This document shows positions 12,551 to 25,800 of a stretch of 64,000 bases of DNA, piece after piece. Under the pieces are notes generated by a model, which was given only the letters and a program-made list of their open reading frames with translations, searched no databases and was not told where the DNA came from. The stretch lies in NCBI GenBank assembly GCA_034509495.1, contig CM067506.1, forward strand, positions 20,513,892 to 20,577,891, in the 5' to 3' direction. The translations under genes were made by a program, and so were the position numbers. This DNA comes from Acestrorhynchus altus (Eukaryota > Chordata > Actinopteri > Characiformes > Acestrorhynchidae). Position 1 is the first letter of the stretch. The number at the start of each line of letters is the position of its first letter.

Positions 12551-15500
12551 TCATATATGGTGTTTCTTAAAAAAGTGCAGATAGATACTTTAAAAATGCA
12601 GGACACTTCTTGCTAAGTCTCTTTGGATTTTCCTATAAAATCAGGACATTGTGGTCTTAAAAGTATTCTAAAACCTACAAAGACATACATAGACCCAAAT
12701 ATATGCGCATTTCTTTCCTGAATACAGAAATATAGATGCTTAAACCATCTTTTTGCTTTTCTTTTTCTTGCATTTCTTGTTTTTCACTTTTTGACCTAAT
12801 TTAATTGTTGGTTGTTCTTTGCATTATATCCAAAATCATGATTAATGGACAATTAGAAATGTTTCAAAATGACTTGGAATTAAATCAGTTTACATTGACA
12901 TTGAAAGTTAATAATCCCAGAAAGCAAGTGGGTAGAGGACCACTGTTGGCCTACTGACCACCCAAGCTGGTGGTCCTCAGACATTTTGCTCAGTATTTTC
13001 TGGCTATGCTGCCAGTGCTTAAATAGAGAATTAGATAAAACGCCACTTTTCATCACTTGTTTTCCACCAACAGTTCACTTATTTTCAATTCATTTCCTAC
13101 TTTTGATATCTATTTAAAATTAGTTCAAAAGATCATTTAGAACTTCAGCCACAACATTTGCAATACAATTATTTTGTATCAGACCATGTCATTATTATTT
13201 GCCTCTCACTTATTTGTAATATTTGTCATTATTTTAGACAGTAGACACAAACATTTTCTGGGTGGTCCAATGTTTTCAGTGGAGAGCTGACCAGCCAGCA
13301 AATATATAGAGAAAATGTTGTCACCATTATTCTGTAGCTAATATGACACTGGTAGTTAGGTCATGATTCATGACCTCAGTCAGTGTTGAGTCAGAGTCGC
13401 CCTCGGCTCTTGAAGAATTCTGCTCGTACGCTTAGGTAATAGTTCTTATGCTGTACTGCTTTTATCCCACTGTTATTGCAGTGGAGAATTTATAGTAGCA
13501 TGATGTTTTTCATTGGGTTGGTAATGCTAACTGGCCCAAGAGTAAACGTATAAATTGTAGTGCTAAGCAGAACACCCTGCCCCATATGATGTGTGCGCTG
13601 TATGCATCATTTCAGCAATGAGTTGTTGCTGCACTGCTGCCCGTAACAATGAAAATGTCAGACTTGACTCTGTTACTGATTAGTAGCAGGCATGACTCAG
13701 TCACGCCCTGTAAAATAACATTTTTTTCATAAACAAGTTTAAATAAGAATAACACTTCAGAATAAGCCCAGCGTTATTTGTGTGCCTTATGCTCGACTTG
13801 TTCCATCACTCTCCACAGAAATGGCGTAGCTCTGCCTCAGTGCTCACCGGAGGCCATTACTGAGGGAAGCCTGTAAAGCCATCACTGCCTCCATAAAATA
13901 TCACCCTTCTGCCGAACGAATAGCATGTGTCAGTCGAGCTGTGCCATGTTTGGAATAGAGATGTGTGCAATAAAATAGTGCTCTGCCTTGTAAGTGTGTA
14001 ATGTTTTAGGTTAGAACGACACACTGAAACACATTAAATGTACAGTGTCCTTCATCTGGAGGTTACCATACTGTTAGAGGAGAATAGAAGAATCAGCAGT
14101 TTCATTGCCAGAGATTAAGGAAAGTGGCTAAAGAGATTTAATGTATAAGAAATTGTTGTTCAAATTGGCAGGGTAAGAAGAGTTTTTTGCTTAACACTTA
14201 GAACCCAAGATCCTCACTTTGCAGCCAGTTATGTGCTGTCTTCTAGGTATCATATCTCAGGATCAGCATCATCTACCGACATGATACACATATCATCATG
14301 GTGTGGTGAATTAGTAAGCTTAAAAAACAGCTAAAAAACAATTTTCTCCTGAATTAAGTCCCAAACAAAATGCCAAACATGCCTTCCAGTGCATGTTTAC
14401 TTCTCTGTCCACAATGTACATGGTTGATCACCATGCAGTCTTGCCTGATCAGCAAGAGGGGATGGTGCAAATAATGTCAACGACCCAGATATTGGATTAC
14501 AAAGAAAAAATAAGAAGGGAGGGGCTGTTTGCTCCCTTTGCTCACACAGTGTTCAGTTTTCAAAATAAGAGATGGGATAATCCTGATACATAATCTGAAT
14601 GATTAATTTGGAACAGGATTTCTGTTCCTTATAAGAAAAAGAGCTCCCCACAAATCATTGTAGGTGCAAGAAGTACATTTTTAATCAAAACCAGGTCAAA
14701 TTCATTTTGTAAATGACAATGGAAATAACCATATGTGGTATGTGTAACTGTGTCCTATCAATATAAACATTAATAAAATAATTACTCTGATATGATTCTA
14801 AAGATTCATTTGCATTTCAGCAAATAATGGAAGTAGGACCACATTATGTTTTTCAGAAAAGCGGATACTGGGGACAAACAGATCAGCTGCCATGGTTAGG
14901 ATAATGTGGCTGGGGGGCTTCAATTAGGTCAAGGTTGTTATTGAAATCCCCAAAAGGTCAGGGCATGTCAGGGAAAATGGTCCATCTAGCTGAAATGGGC
15001 TTGCCTACTACCCAGTGATGTTATAGTTTGGAAAACTTGCCTTCACATACCACACACGTGTCTTTGCTTTGTTTATGCACATGGCATCTGCACACTCTGT
15101 CCTTCTAATCCTTATAAGTCTTTATCTCACAGCAGGGTGTGGAAAATTTGACATTCCATACAAAACCATGTGTTTGGAAATAGGGTGTACTCGGGGTTTG
15201 CATGGGCAACATGAAAATATAGTGGCGGTCTGTTGGCAAATGAGGCAGCAACTCAACAGGCCTGTGCTCTGATGCTGCCTGATAAGCTCCCAAGCAGTGA
15301 GTGGCCCAGGTGCTTTCTCTCACACCCACCCGCTTATTAGAAAGTTTTCTCAGCTGCAACCTTTAAGTAAATTCCTCGCCCTAAAATGACCACATTAGTG
15401 TAGCCAGCATTTTTCCACTAAATGAAGGTATAGTTGTATAAAAAATTAATGTAGCATATAAATGAACAAACATAGATTATGCCTCATATCTATTCATTTT

Positions 15501-15695
15501 CATAAAATCCCAGCAACTTCTGTACTGTAAATAAGACAAATGTGAGACACAAATGTGAATTTCAGACTTATGGAATATATTTCAACATGAAGCTTATACA
15601 ATAAATCCACACCAAGTACCACTCTGCTTCAGCATATTAACAGTGAAGTACTTTTAGAACTGTTTCACATTGACAACTCCTACTGTCCCTAAATA

Positions 15696-16230
15696 TACAC
15701 TATGTGTCCAAATGCATGTGGTCATCCCTTCTAAAAAGCTGCATCTATTGCTGACACAGATGTCCAAATGCACACAGACACAGTTTGTTTAGCACCTGTA
15801 AATAAGTACTGCTAATAGCATAGGACTATCTGGAGCAGATAATGCCAGGATTAATGCCACACTTGGGCCAGAGGGATATAAAGCCTCTCAGCATTAAGCT
15901 GTGGAACTGTATTCTCTGCTATTACAGTGCTCTATCCAATACGTTTTGAATGAGTAGAGGAGTTGGGGATGAGATGGGGTGGGGTGGTACTCATCCAACA
16001 TCCTGACCTCATTAATGTTCTTGTCACTTGTCATGCTCTTGAGTGTCTATCAACACTCCACCAGGGGCTGCAGGGACTGCATGAGAATATTCAAGCTACA
16101 TTGGATGGATTACCACAGGACACCAATAGGAACCTCTACAACTCCATACTGAGGTATCCTGAGGCAGACAGATGCCATACTGAGAGACATTTATTGTTCC
16201 CGATAATGTTTATCTACCTTCTGAATAGCA
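15696..16230 (+). mobile_element. MITE left part joined to transposase-derived sequence
   Basis: 15,696 starts tacactatgtgtccaaatgc and the sequence tracks the MITE to about 16,050. Then 16,060-16,230 encodes LHENIQATLDGLPQDTNRNL and YNSILR, typical of the C-terminal end of mariner-like transposases. The standard MITE right end is missing, so this is a mosaic or a longer parental form. Confidence 0.55.
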
Positions 16231-17086
16231 AATCTAATACTTCTTTCTGGATGCAACTATTGACAATGAGTGCTTTTAGTGATTAAAATATAAATATAAA
16301 AATAGCAGAAATCAATTTATTTACAAATAAAGATTTGCTGTTAAAATTAGCATTTTCTGAATGCATTGTCACTTGTCCTGACATGGAGTGTGAGAATTAT
16401 TCCAAACTAATCAAAGATCAGACATTTGAGACTTCGTGTGATTTCGATCAAATGCTATCACAGCATAGGTTAAGCCATAGTCTTGATCATTTTCGTTAAT
16501 TTAAAGACCTACTGTACACTGAGCTCAAATTTCACATTAGTCAGTGTCCCACATAACAGTAATTCCTCCTATATAGGACCACAATTCTGATCCTTAATCA
16601 AAGACACTTTGTAATTAATGATGTTTTATTGATATTGTCCCAACAGAAAGCAAAGACATTAAAACATTTGCTGGCTTACAACTGATCAGTTATATTCATT
16701 CACATTAGAGCACAGTATTTGCATTGACCCATCATTAGTGCAAAGACTGCTGACCAGTGAGTGGCCACCTTAATGATTGACAAACTGACCAAAATGATTA
16801 TGATTAAGTCAGCACCACGGATCCTCCTGCATCTGAATCTCTGAAATGGCTTTTGTTTAAGGTCTTGGAAATGATATGCGGATCCTTTCAATGTGACCAC
16901 AAACATGCCGAACAAATTGAACAAAATTGAGGGCACATATAGTTCATCCCTGAGTACACAACATGAGGGATTAAACAGCAACAGTTTAGACTCTCAGCTG
17001 ATAAAAGAGTTTCAGCAAAGTATAGTTAGCACCAAGTTATTCACCAATTCACACAGCTTCTACGCAGCTTCTACGCAGCCATAGAG

Positions 17087-17250
17087 CAGTGTTCCTCAAC
17101 CTTGGCCCTTGAGGCACCTTTGCCCTGCCTATTTAAGTGGATCCTGTGTATTAACACATCCCTGCAATTCTAAAAGGGCTTGTTAATGAGCTGGAAGCAC
17201 CAAAGTGTAGCAGGGCATGGGTGCTATCAGCACCAGGGTTGAAAACATTG
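17087..17250. mobile_element. hAT-like MITE with 8-bp target duplication
   Basis: Starts cagtgttcctcaaccttggc and ends accagggttgaaaacattg, which are imperfect inverted repeats. Flanked by ccatagag (17,079-17,086) and ccatagaa (17,251-17,258), a 7/8 match. The 8-bp duplication and CAGTG ends suggest the hAT superfamily. A sister copy lies at 46,577-46,742. Confidence 0.7.
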
Positions 17251-17258
17251 CCATAGAA

Positions 17259-18290
17259 TATGGACTAACGTGATGATTTCACTGATAAAAATCAAGTGTA
17301 ATATAAAAAGCCATTAACTTAGAGTACATAAAAAGCATATAAAACATAACGTGTACAAAATGATATCTCCAGTACTACAGTAGTACACAAAGAAAATAAG
17401 TTATCTGATGTTATAGAAGCACCTTAACAAGATAACTGCTCTTAAAACTCAAGATTTTTGAGTTCTGCCAGAGAATAACCACTTTTCAGTTACAGAGATC
17501 TTCAACAGATCTCTGTTTCATACATGGTTCTTACAGCAACTAAAAGTGCCTATTCTATGGTATTGTTCAAAAATTCTATTTTTATTCAACTTTATTTTTA
17601 AGAGTGTAGCTACTGCATGTAATTGTACTATATGGCTATTTTCTGGATTGCTTTTGGATTTTTTGTTAAGGAAAGAGGGTGGGCACATTATAGCATATTA
17701 TAGAGGTGTGTCACAGATGTTGTTTAAAAGAAGCCAGTAATAACTTGTGCATAAAGTCAAATGTGTGTGTGTGTGTGTGTGTGTGCTGCAAAATCCTGGA
17801 TACCTTATGAAGGGATCACTTAGACTTAGAAGTCTTAAAGTTACATTATAATTTAAAAGGTTTCCACAGTTAATGGCTGCTGTTAAAGTCCATCAGAGAG
17901 AAAAAAGCAACAAGACTCCAACGATTCATAGTAGGAACAAATTACAGATCAACTCATATAATGCACATTAATTGCTGTTACAGCCATGATGTACAGTGAA
18001 TAAAGTACCTAAACTGATACATTATATTTATGAGACAAGAATACAGTACTCATCCATATAGATGTTTCCCCATCAATAAGTAAGAATAAAGCTACTGCTA
18101 ACAACACTTAAAAATAAATATTTCTGCCCTTCCACCAAGTTGTCTTCTATTAAAGTTAATCTTGTAATCTTTGGCTAGGGTCAGGTTTTAGCTGTTGCTT
18201 TTGTGAGCTTCAGCAAATGCAGACACATTCTGTTGTCCTCCATCCAAGCCTCTCGTCTTTTATACAGAGCTCCGGCAGTATACTTGTATG
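17259..18290. other. AT-rich intergenic sequence with a short GT repeat
   Basis: A (GT)n run lies at 17,762-17,785. No gene recognised between the hAT-like MITE and the likely loxl4 polyadenylation region. Confidence 0.45.
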
Positions 18291-18294
18291 TAAA

Positions 18295-19745
18295 TCCCAT
18301 AATTAAAGTTTTTATTCTGTTTCTAGCATTGCTGTAACTGGTTGTTTGGGTGTGTTTTCCACCAGCTAAAAAAGCTTCAGGTCCCTGCTCCCTTCTGCTT
18401 GTTGTGTTGAGGCTCCCCAGAAAGTCAAGATATTGTAGAATGGAACATGACCTGTTTATAACATATGCTAAGTGATTTTAAAGATGACTATTCAAATAAC
18501 CTTTCCTCCATTAAAAAATAAAACTAGTTTAATAAAGTATTAAATAAATTAATCTGTAGCATGTACTGTACAAACTATACTGCTTTAGGATCAGGTATTT
18601 AATAGCAGGAAGAAAGTAACCAGAATGACATAGGACTATAAGGGGATAAATACTGAATACTGAAGAGAACAAAGAAATAAAAGAAACAAACGATTCCAAA
18701 ACTGATCCTTGGTGGTTGTTTGTTAATTTCTAATAGAATACTGATGGTCCATAAAGTGCATCACTCAACAAATATAACTGAACCTACTGTAATAAAAATT
18801 AGGTGGAAATCCTGTAAAGTAAATGCATTTGGAATATAATATATAAATGATTTTGGTTAGTTAAATATCTAAACCCAATACAAAATTTATATTATTAATC
18901 AGCCATTGTATTAACAAATTTGAATTTGTTTAAAAATAAAACAAACTCACATTTCATGCAGACGTACAATTATTTGTACTCACCAGTGACCCTAGCAAAC
19001 ATTTCCCAGTAAATTTAAGTTTCTTTTAAAAATATATTAAAAACCATTGGCATAATGGTATTAATACTTTAAGTCATCTGATTTAAAGCATGGTGTTACA
19101 GCCCATTTCATGACATTTGGTTAAGACTATCTCTCCACTCAGTAGTAGATCTTGTTTCTGTCTCATTTCTGTTTTAAAACAAGCTCTCACTGATTCACCG
19201 TCACCATTAGTTTCTTGAGAGTTTCTTGCTGCCATTTAAAGGCAATTCTATTCTTTTATCAGCTCAGTTAAAGTTCATTATATGATTGAATGGAGGGTCC
19301 TCAGCAACACAACCAAACAAAAAATAGAATCGTCTACTTAACTTAGTTGATTCTTTGCTATTTATATTGTTTTGCCTCTTTTTTTTTCTAAGCCTAAACA
19401 CCAAAGAAATCACTGGATGCTGCCTGAAAATGGGAAAAGAAATCTTTTTGAGAAGCACACTGCCTAATGTAACAACGTCTCCCATCCTTAAAGTGTGGTG
19501 TGATGTTGGTCAAGACGTCTCAGTCATAAATTGTAAGCCAATGAGGGCATGTTGGAAGCAGTAATAAAACAAAGCCTTGACTCTCATGAATTTCCTCCTC
19601 CATTTTTGTTGGTGAGTTCTAATGTCCACTTGAAATGTTTGGGGTCAGTAAAGAGGAGATTCCCTTCAAGTCTATAGTGTTGGAGGCCATATTTCCAGGA
19701 GCCACCCCAGAGCATGCTGTTCTCACTCAAAGACCAAGATGACAC
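18295..19745 (-). other. loxl4: Likely loxl4 3' UTR
   Basis: Sequence after the stop has no further ORF homology. The first canonical minus-strand AATAAA I see lies at 18,311-18,316 (plus TTTATT), giving a UTR of about 1.4 kb. An ATTAAA variant at about 18,597 could be used instead, so the end is tentative. Confidence 0.35.
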
Positions 19746-19816
19746 TCAGATGAAGTTGTTGGTGATCTGACGCTGGTGCTCAAATAAATCTTCAACCTCA
19801 GCACTGTAGGCATCTC
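19746..19816 (-). CDS. loxl4: loxl4 last coding exon with stop
   Basis: 71 coding nt from a TATAG acceptor to a TGA at 19,746-19,748. It encodes DAYSAEVEDLFEHQRQITNN followed by FI and stop, resembling the ...NNLI C-terminus of human LOXL4. Confidence 0.9.
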
Positions 19817-22800
19817 CTATACACAGGATAAACAGATTGAGTGAGGCAATGCAGTTATATGTTGGTTTATATTCATGGGTGTTCAGTTATGGGGACCCTA
19901 CCTGTATGACAGCCATACATGTAGACTCTGTGTCCATCATATCTGCACCTACAGCGCATTACATTATTCAAAAAATCAGACTCAGCCATGTCCAGTGAGG
20001 GGTTTACTTCCACCTGTAATGAAACAGTGGTAAAAGGAATTTTAATTCCAAATATCTACATTATTATCATAAGCGATATATAAAACATATCCAACAAAGT
20101 ACTATGTACAGATTTTTTGCCCCAAGATTTTGGATGATTTAACCCATAAGCCCATATGGTGATCCCATTATTATAACAAATTATGAACTTATTGTTGTGA
20201 CATATATTACATTGTAACCTCAAAATATGTACAGTCATGAGTCAAAGTCATGTGATCTCTGATTCATAGTAAGATAAAAAAAAAATAATGAGCTGCTCAA
20301 TTAATTTAACAGATTCGCTTGTTTTGATCACTGTGGGCACACAGCTCAACCTTACCATCTATGCTAATCAGTTTGCATGCAGGTTGAACATGTATACATG
20401 GGCAAAGTAATGAACACACATTAGACTGCATTTTTGGCATTTAGAAATTAAACTTAACCAGTTGAAAATGAGTGAGTTCAAGCTGAATTACTCACCATCT
20501 AACCATGGTTAGATATGGTGGTTTGTCATGATATGTGTATCATGTCTATAGGTTACTCTGATCCTGAATCTGAAGCCTAGAAAATGGCATGTACCTGCCC
20601 ACAATCTCGGGTTCCATAACAGGTTCCATAAAAGCCCCCTTTTTAAATATGGTTGCACCAGTTGGTTATGGTTTTGTAAAAATGACAGAAAATGCCTTTC
20701 AGTCTTCACTGTAAAACGATGGTCTTGTCAGGCAATGGAATGTGCTTCAGAGCAAATAAAGAGAAGAATAAACTCCTCTGTAACCAATTAACTTGTAAAA
20801 GCAGAGTAGACTCCTCTGTGTCCAATTAACTCTGTCTAATAAGAGTGTTTTCTGCTCTTCCAATATGCAATATTTAGGTTTGCTTATTTTGGCATGAAGA
20901 TATGTAATTAAAGCAAATGGTTCAAGGAAAAAGTCTGCCAGAGTATCCTAGAGATTGAGGTATGAATCATGTGGACTCTGAGTTCCACTGAAGCCACAGT
21001 GTGCAGCCACAGCAGATGAGCTTGCAATGTCTTTGTTTGGATTGGTTGGTATTGGTTCCTATGTAGATGCATGCGATCAAATGGGTTCCCTGACCTTTGA
21101 GCATTACCACAACACCGTGCCTCACCACGAATAGCTACAGCATGATGCCGGTTTGTAATTAGCATCTGAAAAACATGCCTAAAATATATATGCTCTATCA
21201 TGGAGACTTTTAGAGTAAATAAATCTTTAAAATGGTCAAAGCCTGTAGGTAGGTACACTGTAATTAAAACATAGCTCCCCATTAACCCATCTTTTACAGC
21301 TGAAAATTGAGACCAAGGTAGCTCTTTGAGATTTCATAGTGCATGGAATGAGGCCTATTAAGAGTAAAACAGACCAAAGCTTGGAAGTGTTGACTTTGAT
21401 GGCAGTGCCCACAATGATTTGCATGATTAGGATGTAACTAAGTTAATGACAGAGCGGCAGCATTTAAAATTCCTGCTGCAATAGCACCACAAGAGGAGGT
21501 CTACTTTTTACAGGCGCTGCCATCATCACTGAATTTAGCTCTGAAGTTATAGAAACACCTTTTTTTTCCCCCCCGAGAATAGATCAAAAACTATTTTTAG
21601 AAAATAAGAATCCCCATTCACTTCAAACAGTACAACAGAAACAGTGCAGTCACACAGTATAATAGAACATAAACAAGACTGTGAATATTACAGCAAACCT
21701 ACCTGAAATATATAATCTCCTGGCCTGATATCTGTGATATCGACCCATTGACAGTCAATATCATGACGGTATGTGTCCCAGCAGCCCACAGAAATTCCCT
21801 GATCTCCATAGTTGTAACACGAAAAGCGTTTATGAAGTCCTAAAAGAGATAGAAGATATAATAGTTAATTTGTCAGACCTGAAAAGCTAAATCTCTGAAC
21901 ACTGCAGATCCCTCTTTCTCTGTTTTCCAAAAAAAACTCTAAACCAGCTGTCACCTTCAGGGCAGTAGGTGTCCTCCAGACAGAAGCTGGCTTTGTGTCC
22001 CTCTGCCACTCTGGTTCCATTCAACGTGAGAAGGTCATAATGTGTGAACACCTCAATGCTGTGGTAGTGCCTGTGAATATGTAATCAAATCAATCTTTGT
22101 CACTACTCATCACTGTACAACGTTCTCTCCCTTATTGTATGTTGAGTAATGGGTTTATTTGAGGTTCTTGAAACCTTAGACCAGTGAGTGGGTCTGTATG
22201 TTCCTTTATCTTTTATGACCAAAAGTCCAAAACCTAGGTTAGTTAGGTTAGGTTAAAAGGTACCTGAACAATAAGCCTGCTGTTTAAAGGGTTAATGGAC
22301 ATATATGTTTGGAAACACCTTAGCTTGCAGTTTAGTGAAGTTCTGTTGTGAATGAGGAGAGAACAGTGAGCTTCTATGGTATGCTCCTGAATTACCTCAC
22401 TGCTTCAGCATGAAGGTGTTGGCTGCCACGGTAACAGCTCTTACAGAAAGCTGTTGATGACTGAGCAGGGTCATGTTTGCAATGCTGTTTATTTAGGTCT
22501 GAATGACCTGCTTTGAAATGCAAACCTTCACACTGTTGATTTAAGAAACTAATGAAGAAACTACAGCTCAGGTCTCCACATTCCTCACAACAGTCAGTCT
22601 TGTTCCCACAGGATGAGTTTTTAGTAGCTATTTTCATTCGGAGGGCATACATTTGGCCAAACAATTCATTTTTTAAATAGCAGCATTACTGTAACATGTA
22701 AGAAATAACACGTTGAAGAAATGTTATTGATGTTATTTTCTAAAGCTGAAGAACTCATGTCACTGAATGAATAAACTGGTATTAAACTTTACACTCCCCA

Positions 22801-25800
22801 ACCACTTGACAATGAGCACTTGTAAGAGGTTTACATGAATTAACAGGACCTACCCTTGTTTAACCAGTTCAACTTTTATCATAATATTGTTCATGACATC
22901 CAGAGGCCTAACACAACATTGTGCAACAACCTCCAATTTGGCATCAAAAAATTCATTACCTTCAAAATCCATGAGCACATTAGGAAAACAAAAGTGTAAA
23001 GTCTTTTTGTAAGGGGGTTTGTTGGCCTGGTTGCTGTGACTAACCTATGACACTGGTGCCAGGTCCAGGACTCTCGTGTAGCACGTGGCCGGAAATCGGC
23101 CCTTCCCAGGTTCATGATGCGGGAGGAGAAACGCAGCAGGCGACGATGACCATATGGCCAGTTCATATGTCTGGCTGAGGAAGAGAGGCAGTTCTCTTCA
23201 TGGGCACAGGTAAGCAAGTGAAGGGGCCGATCTTCCAGATATGCAGTCTCCTGCACCAACTGGGCATCTACCACCAGGTCAGGGGCAGCTAGAGCAGAGA
23301 GGACAACACAGTAGGGTAGTGAATATGCCCTAAATAATTAGTTAGTAAAAACATGTAGTTTTTGATTTTGAGAAGGTGGGGTTGTTGGACAAGTTCTGTT
23401 TGTTTGTTTTGTTCTGAAAAAAGATCCCCTCTCCCCCCAAAACACAGCACAACATTAGCTTACAGTAATTATACATCCCACCCACAGATATAGTCATTCT
23501 TTTTATGAACTAATCAGAACTAAGAAAACAGAAAAGATAAACATATGACATGAAAAATAATGTCATTAGGGTAAATTATAGTATTTAAACAAGTTCAATC
23601 AGTTCATTCATCAGTTAATATTCTTCTGAATCTGATACAGTACTATATATTATTTAATATCAATATATAAATGCTGTAAACCTCAGCATGCAGTTTGGTC
23701 TCAGACATATATACCAATATTTACAGTGTTTTCTGATTAGACACTGAAGTTTGGCACAAAAGGGTGTAAAAGTGCTTCCCCCACAGCTCTATGAAAAGGA
23801 TCTCAGAGGCTACTTTTAGGTAGTATACCTCTTGGTGTGAGATCAAAGACAGATAGACATGCCTCTACAACACATTCATTGGCATTTTGTCTGTTCTGAC
23901 CAAGCCGCCACTGCCTTTGTTCATGCATTTATAGGACCAGCTGGGATGACAGCTTCAGCAAGTGTGCAGGGGCTACAGGCCCAGCCACAATTGTGGGCAA
24001 ATGTTCCACAGGATGTCATACAGACCCTGTATGCCTCCATGCACAATTGTATCTCATCTTGTATACACTTAATATTTTAATCATTGTTACATTCACACAT
24101 ATAAAGGTTAATTTGATTTCAACAACTCTTGGTGGTGCATTTTTTTCAGTAAGTGTATGTTCATTTCTATTAAATTAACAATGTAGACAATAAAGCACTG
24201 GGCACCTTTGTGGTACCAGCAGACAAAAAGATGGGTTTTTTTGTTTGTTTTTGTTTTGTGTTGTTTTTTTGTCTTATTTGTAATAGATATGGAGTCATTT
24301 GGAGATTACTTATAATTGCATAGTTGTTGAATAATTCTTGTTTTATTTTCTTCTAGAAAATGTGCCTCCTTACTTGTTTGAAAGACACTGTGCAAGATAA
24401 ATTGGTTAGAATGACATTCCTTGACCAACACTCACTCTCCGAACAGGTGACTCCAGCTGCTTTGGGTCCTCCTCCACGTGGGCAGTGGACATAGTTGTTG
24501 CGGCGGCATTGCTGGATGGACAGTTCAGTTCCTACACAGTGAGACCCACTCAACAACACCTCCTGAGCATTAGGGTCTCCTTGCCAGTAATATGTGTCCT
24601 GTACACAAGAAGGCACTATAAGTATGCTTATAATTTTATAGTGAATATTAACAGTGTGTTATGTAGATAATTTCTTGTTTATAAAAAGCTATATATGCTT
24701 TTGGTACATCAGGTAGATTTTTCCTATTATGTATATTTCCAAGCCTCTTAACAAATATACATTTTATGTCATAAAAGATATAAAAAGACTATTTACCAGT
24801 AATCTATGTGCTCTAGTCCCACCCTTTCACCAACACAGAACAACTATTGTATAAAGCTTACATGACTTAAAGCACCCTTCCTTCAAAACATGCATAGTGT
24901 GTGCACACAACACACAGTACATACAGATGTAATTGAAGCAGTGTTTAGAGAAAATAGAACAAGTGACACATTCAGTAAATACTGGAAAGTGCTGCATTCT
25001 GAAACAGTGCCCTGTGCTAATGGTAGACTTACCTGATGGGCTCGTGCAGCAAAGCCAAAGCCAAGCTGTCTGCAGACCACCATGGCCTCATTAATTCCCC
25101 AGTTCTCACTGCACACTGCTCCCCAGCGCTTCCTGCCCCCCACATCCATCAGCACTTCCACACGGCCTTCTCCAGCCTCTCTGCCTCCTGCTAACCTCAC
25201 CTGACACACAGGTAAGAGCAGAAATGATGTATGCATAAATGCACTATGGATTAATATTAAGCAATTATTAGTACAAAGGCAGCTATGAATATAATTTGAG
25301 ATATGTGTCTACATGAGTTAGGAATATACTCTTCCCCAAACATTTTCCCTCCAGTTTGAAAGTGCCAATTAACTCCATCATACCCGTCACATAGGATGCT
25401 CAAAAAACACAATGCAATACATGTGAAGCCAGCCACTGCCTCTTTTCAAATTGCTGCTATTGTATCATTGTTGGGGAGTCAATACAATGGATAACAGATG
25501 CCAGCAGCGCACTAGGCAGAGAGTGCTATCTACCCACCCAGAAAGAGCATTGCCAGTTTTGCTCTTTCCGACTCCAACTACCAATGGCAAGCATCATTAA
25601 CCTGAGATCCTAAGATCATAGTACTAATGCATTAGACCACTGAGCCACTCCTGGCCCATTACAATACATACTTAAGAAGTAAATTCAATTTAAAAAGTAG
25701 AATAGCAGAAAATATTTAGTGCTTAAGATAAACAATGTTCTTACAAGTCCCAGCAAGCGCTTTCCTTAATTTCCCTGAAGGAACCCTCCCAAGGGATCAA

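Larger units (their letters stand above)
10360..15690. other. Long intergenic stretch, no gene recognised
   Basis: Contains a compound microsatellite at 11,984-12,086 and a MITE end at 12,514. Blocks at about 11,040-11,270 and 13,380-13,930 are more complex and less AT-rich than their surroundings and could be conserved noncoding DNA. Sequence alone cannot show this. Confidence 0.4.
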
